Assembly: GCA_045614925.1 (NCBI GenBank)
Contig: JAZLDV010000020.1
Coordinates: forward strand, 21,627 to 85,626
DNA from: JAZLDV01 sp045614925
Lineage (GTDB): Bacteria; Bacillota_I; Bacilli_A; Erysipelotrichales; Coprobacillaceae
DNA: 64,000 bases
Direction: 5' to 3'
The position numbers and the translations under genes are program-made. Under the pieces are notes generated by a model. That model was not told where the DNA came from. It searched no databases and saw only the letters and a list, made by a program, of their open reading frames with translations. Below are positions 8,997-16,715 of this stretch, piece by piece (the first letter of the stretch is position 1; every line of letters starts with the position of its first letter).

Positions 8997-9596
8997 TTAT
9001 ATTAAGTCATGCATTTTTAATTGATGATATAGTGAAGTACCTACAGGTAAATGAATACCTTGTATATTCTGGTTTCTTGCTTCAATGATATTTTCTAAAC
9101 AATCATCAATAAAAAGACATTCTTCATTTTTTAGATTATATTTATTGATTAGTGTCTTATAGATGGAAGGATTAGGTTTTAACATATGGATGTGCCCTGA
9201 AATAACACCTCCATCAAAATGCGAAAAGAAATCATTTTGTTTTGTCACTGTATCAAAAGCTTCGATATGAAAGTTAGATAACAGATATAAGTTATAACCT
9301 TTTTCTTTTAATGTAGAAAGTAGTTGTACATTTTCGTTAATTGGCGTTAACATATCTGTCCAGTGAGTAAGAATATAGTTGATTTCTACAACGTTATTAG
9401 GATATTTTTTTGTTAAAGACGCTATTGCATCTTTAATAAGTATAGTTCCTTTATCAAGTTCAATCCATTCGTCAGATTTAAAAATCATATCTGATAAATG
9501 ATTGGAAAATATGGGATTATAGTATTGATTAAGGTAAGGGATAGGTGAAAATGATAATAGTACATTTCCAATGTCAAATATTATATTTTTTATCAT
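8997..9596 (-). CDS. HAD-superfamily hydrolase, subfamily IA
   Basis: Cytosolic phosphatase of the haloacid dehalogenase fold, 199 residues. Motif I is FDIGNVLLSF near residue 8; this carries Asp but Gly-Asn instead of the commoner Asp-Gly-Thr, as in the YihX/epoxide-hydrolase-like branch. Motif II is LLSNF (Ser) at about 113, motif III is the Lys in HMLKPNPSIY near 150 and motif IV is FIDDCLENI near 170. Substrate unknown; YihX-type enzymes act on alpha-glucose-1-phosphate. A TAAGGAGA site fits the start. It faces away from the PAP2-like gene. Confidence 0.85.
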   Translation of the reverse strand: MIKNIIFDIGNVLLSFSPIPYLNQYYNPIFSNHLSDMIFKSDEWIELDKGTILIKDAIASLTKKYPNNVVEINYILTHWTDMLTPINENVQLLSTLKEKGYNLYLLSNFHIEAFDTVTKQNDFFSHFDGGVISGHIHMLKPNPSIYKTLINKYNLKNEECLFIDDCLENIIEARNQNIQGIHLPVGTSLYHQLKMHDLI

Positions 9597-9667
9597 AGTG
9601 TTTCTCCTTAGTGTTCACATATTATTCATATATCTATTATATATATTTTATCATAGGAGGGAAAAGC

Positions 9668-10303
9668 GTGAAAGTTTTATTAGAGAGAAAAAGGGAACTT
9701 ATTATTGTTGCTATTTTAAGTGCTATATATATAAGTTGCTTTATGTTATTAGAAAAAATAAATTTCAGTAATTATATTTATACAGAATTATGGATTGATA
9801 ATTATATTCCATTTATTGATATATTTGTTGTTCCTTATATCCTATGGTTTGCTTATATAGTAATAGGATTTGTGTTTTTCTTTTTTAAAGATGTAAAAGG
9901 ATATTATAGAACGTTGTTTTATATATTTGCAGGTATGTATATATGTCTGATTATTTATGCGATTTTTCCTAATGCCCAAGGTTTAAGGGTAGAAGGAATT
10001 GGAGATACATTCTTTGAAAAACTTGTTTTATTATTCTATAGTAATGATACTTGTACAAATGTATGTCCTAGTATTCATGTTTATAATAGTATTATGTTAC
10101 ATGTGTCTTTATTAAAGAATGAATCTTTTAAAAAGAATAAACTTATCAATTATTCTTCATTGATATTATGTATTTTAATTAGTTTATCGACAGTCTTTAT
10201 TAAACAGCATGCTGCGATTGATGGTGTATTTTCTATTCTTTTATGTATTATTATTTATAAAGCTGAGCAGTTTTTTAGCAAATATTATCCAAAAGATATT
10301 TAA
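9668..10303 (+). CDS. PAP2-like membrane phosphatase
   Basis: Polytopic membrane protein of 211 residues with about six hydrophobic segments. It has the second and third phosphatase motifs of the PAP2/lipid phosphate phosphatase family: PSIHVYNS (PSxH type) near residue 138 and STVFIKQHAAIDGV near 178, where the usual Arg of SRxxxxxH is Thr-Val and the last His-x-x-x-Asp is kept. The first motif KxxxxxxRP is not obvious, a pattern seen in the inositol-phosphoceramide-synthase-like branch. GTG at 9668 is used because AGGAGG lies at 9655-9660; an upstream ATG at 9611 is before that site. Substrate unknown, probably a phospholipid or undecaprenyl-type phosphate. Confidence 0.7.
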   Translation: MKVLLERKRELIIVAILSAIYISCFMLLEKINFSNYIYTELWIDNYIPFIDIFVVPYILWFAYIVIGFVFFFFKDVKGYYRTLFYIFAGMYICLIIYAIFPNAQGLRVEGIGDTFFEKLVLLFYSNDTCTNVCPSIHVYNSIMLHVSLLKNESFKKNKLINYSSLILCILISLSTVFIKQHAAIDGVFSILLCIIIYKAEQFFSKYYPKDI

Positions 10304-10330
10304 AAGAGTTCATATTGAACTCTTTTTTTA
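10302..10330 (+). terminator. Terminator after the PAP2-like gene
   Basis: 11-bp stem (10302-10312 with 10316-10326), 3-base loop, seven T; overlaps the stop codon. Confidence 0.9.
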
Positions 10331-10415
10331 GTTGTATCTTAACTGGTAAACAAGTAAAAATATGTTAAAATTAAATTCATAAAAGATATTTATAATGAAG
10401 TAAAGAGGTGATGTT

Positions 10416-11465
10416 ATGGATATCAATAAAAAGAAAGAATTTTTAATCAATGTAGTGTTTTATGCATTGATTATAGGGGCTGCTTTTTTAGGGTTTAAAT
10501 ATATATTTCCTGTTGTTTTTCCGTTTATTTTAGGATTTCTTATTGCTTATTTTATTGTGAAGATTTCAGATAAAATAAATGTGAATAAGAAAATGATGAG
10601 AATTATTATTGCTATTATATTTTATGGGACAATTGGAACTGCAGTTGTATTATTGTCATTAAAAATAATGAGCAGATCATATGATTTCTTTATGAATATT
10701 CCTTATTTATATGAAAATCAGGTGATGCCTGTTGTGGGAAGTGGAATTGACTGGTTAACTGAAAATATAAAAAGATTAGATCCTAGTATTGTTGAAACAT
10801 TACAGATGATTTTTGATAATATGGGAAGTTTGTTTAGAAATCTGATAGGGACGTTGTCTACTAAGGCTGTGAAAGTGATATCAGATTTTATATCAGGAGT
10901 TCCTTCGGTATTCTTAGGTACATTGTTAATGATTATTTCATCATTATTCTTTATTGCTGATTTTGATAATATACAAGTATTTATAAATAAGTATGTTCCT
11001 AATAATTTTTTAGAAAAAGGAACAAATATAAAACATTATATAAAAAATACATTATTTGTAGTTATTAAGTCATATATATTAATTATGCTGTTTACATTTA
11101 CTGAATTATCAGTATTGTTCTTTGTGTTTGGAATAGATAATGGTCTGATCATGGCAAGTATTATTGCAGTATTTGATATTATGCCTATTTTAGGAACAGG
11201 GGGAATTGTGATTCCATGGGCTTTAATTTCATTTGCAATGGGCAATATGATGAGTGGAATCAAGTTACTTGTGATTTATGGAATAGTATTAGTTGTCAGA
11301 AATTATATTGAACCAAAAATTGTTGGGGCCCAATTAGGATTGCATCCTATTATTACTCTTATTTCTATGTTTGTAGGGTTAAGCTTATATGGAATAGTCG
11401 GTATGTTTGGTATTCCAATCACAATTTCATATTTATGGCAAAGATATAAAGAAAAAACGCCTTAA
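10416..11465 (+). CDS. AI-2E family permease (YtvI-like)
   Basis: Membrane protein of 349 residues in the AI-2E/PerM family. Two N-terminal membrane helices are followed by a helix, a mostly soluble region (about residues 80-150) and a C-terminal bundle with the characteristic FDIMPILGTGGIVIPWALISF and the RNYIEPKIVGAQLGLHPIITLISMF signature region near residues 290-320. In endospore formers the closest relatives are called YtvI, but the function of this branch is not settled and membership does not prove autoinducer transport. The start has AGAGGTGAT upstream. Converges on a DUF1292 gene with a shared hairpin. Confidence 0.8.
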   Translation: MDINKKKEFLINVVFYALIIGAAFLGFKYIFPVVFPFILGFLIAYFIVKISDKINVNKKMMRIIIAIIFYGTIGTAVVLLSLKIMSRSYDFFMNIPYLYENQVMPVVGSGIDWLTENIKRLDPSIVETLQMIFDNMGSLFRNLIGTLSTKAVKVISDFISGVPSVFLGTLLMIISSLFFIADFDNIQVFINKYVPNNFLEKGTNIKHYIKNTLFVVIKSYILIMLFTFTELSVLFFVFGIDNGLIMASIIAVFDIMPILGTGGIVIPWALISFAMGNMMSGIKLLVIYGIVLVVRNYIEPKIVGAQLGLHPIITLISMFVGLSLYGIVGMFGIPITISYLWQRYKEKTP

Positions 11466-11480
11466 GGCGTATTTATTTTT
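11451..11480. terminator. Short shared terminator between AI-2E and DUF1292 genes
   Basis: 5-bp GC-rich stem (11457-11461 with 11466-11470), TTAA loop, T-rich on the right and six A on the left. It overlaps the 3' end of the AI-2E coding region. Confidence 0.65.
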
Positions 11481-11721
11481 TATGTAAAAATTCATTGACT
11501 GCATTATATGCATAATCCCATTCTTTTTCATCTTCAATAGAATATAATTGTTCGTCTTTAAAAATCACAATATGAAGTTCAACTTCATCTTCACTGTAAT
11601 CTTTTTCATACATAACAATATAATCATGATTATAGATATTGCTGCTAAATGTATATAAGATTTCATAATCTTTTTCAATTCCAGTACTTGAATCAGTGAC
11701 TTTAATAACTTGTTCTTCCAC
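11473..11721 (-). CDS. DUF1292 domain protein, copy 1
   Basis: Small acidic cytosolic protein of 82 residues, DUF1292 (YrzB-like) family, function unknown. The body matches the family layout: DSSTGIEKDYEILYTF, a central YIVMYEKDY strand, an acidic stretch and ELHIVIFKDEQLYSIEDEKEW. The start is GTG at 11721 with TAGGAGGA a little upstream. A paralog sits at 34113-34379 with the same architecture, also as a lone minus-strand gene downstream of an unrelated plus-strand gene. Nothing in the neighbourhood explains its role. Confidence 0.8.
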   Translation of the reverse strand: MEEQVIKVTDSSTGIEKDYEILYTFSSNIYNHDYIVMYEKDYSEDEVELHIVIFKDEQLYSIEDEKEWDYAYNAVNEFLHKK

Positions 11722-11780
11722 TATTATATCCTCCTAAGATAAGCCTACATATATCATACCACTTTATACATTATAATAAA

Positions 11781-11812
11781 ATAAAAAGGTTCAATTTTTT
11801 AAATTGAACCTT
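11781..11812 (-). terminator. Terminator of the perR-rbr operon
   Basis: 12-bp perfect stem (11786-11797 with 11801-11812) and TTT loop just beyond the rubrerythrin stop, T-rich on the minus strand. Confidence 0.85.
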
Positions 11813-11818
11813 AATTCA

Positions 11819-12406
11819 TTATCCTTTAAAGAAAGTTAAAACTTCAAAGTGAGCAATTGGATGATCACATGCTGGACATCTTTCAGGTGCAGCGTCACCT
11901 TCATAGATAAATCCACAGTTATTACATTTCCAGATTACAGTTTCATCTTTTTTAAATACTTTACCAGCTTCTAAATCAGCTAATAATTTTAAATAACGAT
12001 CTTCATGGAATTTTTCAGCCACTGCAATACTTCTTAAGATTTGAGCGATTTCTGGGAATCCTTCTTCTTCAGCAGTTTTTGCAAATGCAGGATACATATC
12101 TGTCCATTCTTCGTTTTCACCTTCAGCTGCAGCTTTTAAGCATTCAGCAGTAGTTCCTAACATGATAGGGAAGTTTCCTTCTACTGGTAATACTTCACCT
12201 TTTAAATCAGCATTTAATAATTTCATTAATCTTTTTGCATGTTCTTTTTCTTGATTAGCAGTTTCTTCAAAGATTTTTGAAATTTGTACATATCCTTCTT
12301 TTTTAGCAATTGAAGTATAGTAAGTATAACGATTTCTTGCTTGAGATTCTCCAGCAAAAGCGTGTAATAAGTTTAAAGCAGTTTGTGTTCCTTTTAATGA
12401 TTTCAT
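11819..12406 (-). CDS. rbr: Rubrerythrin
   Basis: Non-haem di-iron peroxidase that reduces hydrogen peroxide in anaerobes. The ferritin-like four-helix domain has the ligand-bearing GESQARNRY and EETANQEKEHAKR motifs near residues 19 and 47-58 and a second pair in AKTAEEEGFPEIA and AVAEKFHEDRY. The C-terminal rubredoxin-like domain holds CNNC (161-164) and CPAC (177-180). 195 residues, full length. A strong AGGAGGAAGG site precedes the ATG. It lies 21 bases behind perR, so both are read from the PerR-box promoter at 12845-12897; this gives peroxide-inducible expression by inference. Confidence 0.96.
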   Translation of the reverse strand: MKSLKGTQTALNLLHAFAGESQARNRYTYYTSIAKKEGYVQISKIFEETANQEKEHAKRLMKLLNADLKGEVLPVEGNFPIMLGTTAECLKAAAEGENEEWTDMYPAFAKTAEEEGFPEIAQILRSIAVAEKFHEDRYLKLLADLEAGKVFKKDETVIWKCNNCGFIYEGDAAPERCPACDHPIAHFEVLTFFKG

Positions 12407-12427
12407 ATAATTCCTTCCTCCTATTAA

Positions 12428-12832
12428 TTATGAATTTTTCTTTTGACAAATAAAGCATTGTCCTTTAAATAGGACATCAGCACTATCAATTTTATGAGAT
12501 GTTAATTTTTGAATTTCTTTAATATAAGGTTCAATTGTTTCGTATTCAACATCTAAATCAATGATAGATTTACAATCACTACACAACATATGAAGATGGG
12601 GTTTAACATTAGCATCAAAGTGAACAACACCATCTCCTACATCTAATCTTAATATTCTGCCTTCATCAGCCATAGCATTAAGATTACGATAAACAGTTCC
12701 TAAAGAGATGTTTGGAATCTCTTTTTGTACATTCTGATAAATAATATCCACATTAGGATGACTCTTATCAGCGTATAAAATATTAAATATTGTTTCTCTT
12801 TGTTTTGAAAATCTTGGTTTTCTTTTCTCCAT
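12428..12832 (-). CDS. perR: Fur-family peroxide-sensing repressor
   Basis: DNA-binding metalloregulator of 134 residues. The N-terminal winged helix includes NISLGTVYRNLNAM (recognition helix) near residues 42-55. The C-terminal metal domain has HFDANVKPHLHM with the His/Asp ligands of the sensing site, and two CxxC pairs (LCSDC and CFICQ) for structural zinc. The PerR call over Fur or Zur rests on the Asp in the HFD motif and on the linked rubrerythrin. ATG at 12832 is chosen over the in-frame TTG three bases earlier because of spacing to GGAGGTG. Probably represses its own operon through the palindrome over the promoter. Confidence 0.92.
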   Translation of the reverse strand: MEKRKPRFSKQRETIFNILYADKSHPNVDIIYQNVQKEIPNISLGTVYRNLNAMADEGRILRLDVGDGVVHFDANVKPHLHMLCSDCKSIIDLDVEYETIEPYIKEIQKLTSHKIDSADVLFKGQCFICQKKNS

Positions 12833-12844
12833 CAACTCACCTCC

Positions 12845-12897
12845 ATAAGTAGTAATTATTACTACTTATATTATATATTATTATTTTACTTTGTCAA
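12845..12897 (-). promoter_or_regulatory. perR promoter with overlapping PerR-box palindrome
   Basis: Minus-strand consensus promoter: TTGACA (12897-12892), 16-base spacer, TATAAT (12875-12870). Immediately downstream, covering the expected start point, is a perfect 12-1-12 inverted repeat (12845-12869) whose centre TAATTATTA fits the core of the PerR box TTATAATNATTATAA. The -35 lies inside the 3' end of the upstream gene. Confidence 0.85.
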
Positions 12898-13803
12898 TAG
12901 AATATATAAAAAACATAAGATAAAAGAAAATAATCCATGATAAAATCTATGAACAAGTAATTTAGAAAATGAATAGGGTATATCTTCTAAAAGATTGTCT
13001 ATTTGCATTAATACTGATAATGATGAAAAAGAGAGAAAGAAACAAATAAAAGGATAAACATATATTGAATTGAATTTTATAAGCTGCAATGATCCACTGC
13101 TAAATTCTAAGATTCCTTGAAAAAGAAGAGAATAATAGTTATTGTTTATAATTGGGTTTAATGCATAAGATAGAAATTGAAATATAAGCATATATCCTAA
13201 TATAAATATAAATGTATATAAAGAAGATTTAATACTGTTTTTTAAATGATAGATAAAGTTATGTTTTGGATATATAATGGTTGTAAGGCTATCTTTTAAT
13301 GAAATAAAAGTATATGAATTTTTGTAAAATAAGGCTTTAATGATACTTGGTGTAATATGACATATATATATTATTAATGCGTTATGATAAGGAAGATTTA
13401 AAGATACGAATATAAAACTTAAGGAAGAAAAGGAAGCTATGGATAATAAATGCTGTACTTCTTTTACGTTTATATATCCTAGTTCATAAGATTCTTTTAT
13501 AAGTTTTGCATTTGTAGGATAACCACAAAAAAATGATACAAAATAAAGTGATGCCATATGTGGTGTTAAATGAAATAGTGGACAAAATATGAATTGTATT
13601 ATATAACTTAATAAATGGAATAATCCTAAAGATAAGCATAATGATATAAGTATCATAAATGGTAATAATGAAGGTAATAAGTTATTGAATACAATAGATA
13701 TAATAACAGAAGATAAATGGACTATTTCAAACATATGAAAAAATGAAAATAGTGTTGTAAAAGATACAAGAAATAAAGTGAAATAATAGTTGGCATTTTT
13801 CAT
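12886..13803 (-). CDS. YlbJ-like membrane protein (nucleoside-recognition domain)
   Basis: Polytopic membrane protein of 305 residues, about eight hydrophobic segments. The motif FFCGYPTNAKLIKESYE near residues 92-108 is the hallmark of the YlbJ sporulation membrane protein group (usual GYPTGAK). In Bacillus YlbJ is needed for spore formation; here no sporulation gene is adjacent and the host lineage may not sporulate, so the role is open. The ATG has a TAGGAGA site. It diverges from hflX with only 27 bases between the starts, so at least one promoter lies in coding sequence, and its own end carries the perR -35 element. Confidence 0.72.
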   Translation of the reverse strand: MKNANYYFTLFLVSFTTLFSFFHMFEIVHLSSVIISIVFNNLLPSLLPFMILISLCLSLGLFHLLSYIIQFIFCPLFHLTPHMASLYFVSFFCGYPTNAKLIKESYELGYINVKEVQHLLSIASFSSLSFIFVSLNLPYHNALIIYICHITPSIIKALFYKNSYTFISLKDSLTTIIYPKHNFIYHLKNSIKSSLYTFIFILGYMLIFQFLSYALNPIINNNYYSLLFQGILEFSSGSLQLIKFNSIYVYPFICFFLSFSSLSVLMQIDNLLEDIPYSFSKLLVHRFYHGLFSFILCFLYILLTK

Positions 13804-13830
13804 AATGTCTCCTAGATGTGAGGTGTAATA

Positions 13831-15057
13831 ATGAAAGCAATATTAGTAGGCGTAGATTATGAATCTATGCCATATGATTTAAATATATCGATAGAAGAGT
13901 TAAAAGAATTAGCTAAAGCATGTTTTATAGAAGTTAAAGATGTTGTTATTCAAAAATTATCTTCTATCTCTCCTAAATATTATATTGGGAGTGGGAAAGT
14001 TTTAGAACTTAAAGAAATGTTAGAAGAGGGTGATATTGTTATTTTTAATGAAGAATTAACACCATTACAAATGAAAAATCTAACAGATGTTTTAGAGACA
14101 GAAGTTACAGATCGAAGTGATCTGATATTAAGAATATTTGAATCCCGTGCAAAAACAAAAGAAGCAAAATTACAGGTAGATATCGCAAGAAATCAATATC
14201 TGTTACCTCGTCTTGCAGGAATGAAAGAAGAACTATATTCTCAACAAGGTGGTTCTGGTTTTAGAGGGAGCGGAGAAAAGCAGATTGAGTTAGATAGACG
14301 TATTATTCATAGACAATTAGTTCAATCTAGAAGAGAATTAGAAGCAATTGTAAAACAAAGACAGACTCAAAGACAGTTAAGAAAAAGAAATCAGCAAAAA
14401 GTAGTTTGTTTAGTAGGATATACAAATAGTGGAAAATCATCATTATTAAATTATTTTACGAATAAAAAAGTTTTTCAGGAAGATATGCTGTTTGCATCAC
14501 TACAAACAGCTTCAAGACAAGTTAAGTTAAAAAATCATCATAATATAGTTATGTCGGATACTGTAGGTTTTATTAATCAGCTTCCCCATCATTTAGTTCA
14601 GGCATTTCGTTCTACATTAGAAGAAGTTAAAGAAGCAGATTTATTATTACATGTTATTGATTCATCAAGTGAATATGCAACAGTACAGATTCAGACAACA
14701 TTAGAAGTATTAGATGCATTAGGAGTTAAAGATACACCTATGATTTTTGTTTATAATAAGATAGATAAAGAACGTTATGCTTTTTTACAGCCGGAAAAAC
14801 CTTATGTTTATATTTCTGTAAAAGAAGAAATTAATCTAGATGAATTAGAAGATATGATTGTAGATGTTTTATTTAAAGATTTAGAGTCAGTTGAGTTATA
14901 TATTCCTTATAGTGATGGACATGTTTATAGTGAATTAAAACAATATTATGAAATGTTAGATGAACAATATTTAGAAAATGGTATTTATTTATCTTTATTT
15001 ATGAGTTTGAAGGATAAATATAAATTTAAAAAATATATTTATAGAAGAGTAAATTAA
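13831..15057 (+). CDS. hflX: GTPase HflX
   Basis: Ribosome-associated GTPase that splits stalled 70S ribosomes under stress. The N-terminal HflX domain (about 1-180) includes the glycine-rich loop LYSQQGGSGFRGSGEKQIELDRR near 135-155 (written in two parts: LYSQQGGSGFRG and SGEKQIELDRR). The GTPase domain has G1 GYTNSGKS at 196-203, G3 DTVGF, and G4 NKID near 310. 408 residues, normal. The start has GAGGTG upstream. It may be co-transcribed with the metallophosphoesterase 47 bases downstream, since no terminator is seen between them. Confidence 0.95.
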   Translation: MKAILVGVDYESMPYDLNISIEELKELAKACFIEVKDVVIQKLSSISPKYYIGSGKVLELKEMLEEGDIVIFNEELTPLQMKNLTDVLETEVTDRSDLILRIFESRAKTKEAKLQVDIARNQYLLPRLAGMKEELYSQQGGSGFRGSGEKQIELDRRIIHRQLVQSRRELEAIVKQRQTQRQLRKRNQQKVVCLVGYTNSGKSSLLNYFTNKKVFQEDMLFASLQTASRQVKLKNHHNIVMSDTVGFINQLPHHLVQAFRSTLEEVKEADLLLHVIDSSSEYATVQIQTTLEVLDALGVKDTPMIFVYNKIDKERYAFLQPEKPYVYISVKEEINLDELEDMIVDVLFKDLESVELYIPYSDGHVYSELKQYYEMLDEQYLENGIYLSLFMSLKDKYKFKKYIYRRVN

Positions 15058-15104
15058 TTTAATTGAGTATTTATATTGTGATAAAATAAATATGAGGTGA
15101 TGGT

Positions 15105-15875
15105 ATGGAAAAAAGAATATTTGTTGTATCAGATCTTCATGGGCAGTTTGTTATGCTGCAATTATTATTGGATAAGATTCAATTTAGTGATAATGATGAA
15201 TTGTATATATTAGGAGATATTATGGATAGAGGACCTAATAGTATAGGAATTTATTATTTCTTAAAAGAAATGGATAATATTCATCTGATTAAAGGGAATC
15301 ATGAAATGATGATGTATGATTCTATGAAAGCAGCATTAAAATATAATGACTTAGATTCAGTTCGTTCGAATCCTTATCGTTTATGGAAACAAAATGGTGG
15401 AAATAAGACAGTAGATAGTATTAGAGAATATTTACAGAAAGATTATTCTTCTTATAGTGAATATTTTGATAATAAGCAGACTTTTATTAAAGAGTTATTA
15501 GAATTTATAGAAGGGCTACCTCAATATGTTGAAATAGATATGAATAATAAACATTATGTACTTGTTCATGCAGGGGTGGATCCAGAAGTTCCTTTAGAAG
15601 AAAATGATCCTGAAATTATGGCATGGATTAGAGATTATTTCTATTATAATGAAGCAAATCCTGATTTTACTTATATATTTGGACATACGCCTTGTTGTTT
15701 TTTGAATTTTGATATGTCTATGAATATATGGAGAGATCCTGATTATCATAATAAGATTGGGATAGATGGTGGTCTGGCTATGGGGTTAAAAAAAGGACAA
15801 TTGAATTGTTTATGTTTAAACAATGAAGAAGAAATAATCGTTAATGAAGAAGATTTAAAAAGATATTTAAAATAG
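15105..15875 (+). CDS. Calcineurin-like metallophosphoesterase (PrpA/ApaH-like)
   Basis: Cytosolic phosphoesterase of 256 residues with an intact di-metal centre: SDLHGQF near residue 9, LGDIMDRGPNS near 36, KGNHEMMM near 65, then His in LVHAGVD and FGHTPC. The GDxxDRG plus GNHE order places it with the serine/threonine protein phosphatase and diadenosine-tetraphosphatase branch. Substrate cannot be set from sequence. The start has TGAGGTGATG. Ends at a hairpin shared with the converging degenerate phosphoesterase. Confidence 0.85.
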   Translation: MEKRIFVVSDLHGQFVMLQLLLDKIQFSDNDELYILGDIMDRGPNSIGIYYFLKEMDNIHLIKGNHEMMMYDSMKAALKYNDLDSVRSNPYRLWKQNGGNKTVDSIREYLQKDYSSYSEYFDNKQTFIKELLEFIEGLPQYVEIDMNNKHYVLVHAGVDPEVPLEENDPEIMAWIRDYFYYNEANPDFTYIFGHTPCCFLNFDMSMNIWRDPDYHNKIGIDGGLAMGLKKGQLNCLCLNNEEEIIVNEEDLKRYLK

Positions 15876-15905
15876 CGTCAATTATAAATTGACGCTATTT
15901 TTGTG
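15871..15905. terminator. Bidirectional terminator between two phosphoesterase genes
   Basis: Perfect 13-bp stem (15871-15883 with 15887-15899) with a 3-base loop; T-run to the right, A-rich to the left; overlaps the plus-strand stop codon. Confidence 0.88.
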
Positions 15906-15908
15906 CTT

Positions 15909-16715
15909 TTATTTTTGCATAAGTTTTATAATATTAATTTCATTTTTAGCACCAAGTTTGTATGGGAATGAAGAAGGCCCAGATATTCCGTTAGAAACAA
16001 TTAAAGTAGATTGCCCTGAAATATATGTTCCGTGATTAAAAGTTTTTGCTCCTTCATTTTTATAGACTGACCCAATAAATGGCATACGGATAATACCTCC
16101 ATAACTATGGCCGGATAATTGTAAGTCTGTTTTATTGACCAATAGATTGAATGTGTCAGGTTTATGTGCTAAAGCTAAATTAAATGTTTTTTCTGATAAT
16201 TTAAAATCTTTGATGTTTGAGTTTTCATCTGCTACAAGTAGGTTGATTGAAGTGCCGTTGATATATAGAGGTCTTACACCTTCTTTTAATACTTCGAAGC
16301 CACCTTCATTAAATATAGATGTCACTTTAATTTCGTTTAAAGTGTCTTTTTCTCCTAATATTGCAAACTTCCCATATTTACAATCTATACTCTTTAACAG
16401 CTTAGAAACTTCTTCGCTATTAAATATATTTCCTTCGTATAAATCTCCACCAAAGAATACTAAATCAACAGGATATTCATTAAATTCATTAATAATAGAT
16501 TCAAATCTTTTATATGATTTTTCATCCGTTAAATTAATATCACTAATAAAGGCGATTTTTGTGCCATTTACTGCAGATTTGATTTTAGCATTTATATACT
16601 CAGATTCATTGATAGAATAAGCTTTTGGTGAATGAAGGAAGAATATTCCTAAAAACAATAGAACTAAAAGAATAGTGATAATAATAAGAATCTTTTTTAG
16701 TTTATTTCTTGTCAT
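15909..16715 (-). CDS. Membrane-anchored metallophosphoesterase homolog with degenerate active site
   Basis: 268 residues: one N-terminal transmembrane helix (about 8-27) and an extracytoplasmic or membrane-facing YkuE/YpbG-like calcineurin-fold domain. The fold motifs are recognisable but most metal ligands are changed: SDIN (59-61) has Asn where His is expected, GGD (91) is kept, LGEKD (121-124) replaces GNHD so both Asn and His are lost, AHKPD keeps His184, and GHSYGG (202-207) replaces GHTHGG, losing the last His. It is probably not a phosphatase. There is no clear Shine-Dalgarno site; the ATG overlaps the RNase J stop by four bases, so translation is coupled to that gene. Confidence 0.75.
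   Translation of the reverse strand: MTRNKLKKILIIITILLVLLFLGIFFLHSPKAYSINESEYINAKIKSAVNGTKIAFISDINLTDEKSYKRFESIINEFNEYPVDLVFFGGDLYEGNIFNSEEVSKLLKSIDCKYGKFAILGEKDTLNEIKVTSIFNEGGFEVLKEGVRPLYINGTSINLLVADENSNIKDFKLSEKTFNLALAHKPDTFNLLVNKTDLQLSGHSYGGIIRMPFIGSVYKNEGAKTFNHGTYISGQSTLIVSNGISGPSSFPYKLGAKNEINIIKLMQK

Noticed and set aside
9571..9771. 66-residue plus-strand frame overlapping the PAP2-like gene
   Set aside because: It covers the AGGAGG site of the PAP2-like gene in another frame, has no site of its own and has low-complexity composition.
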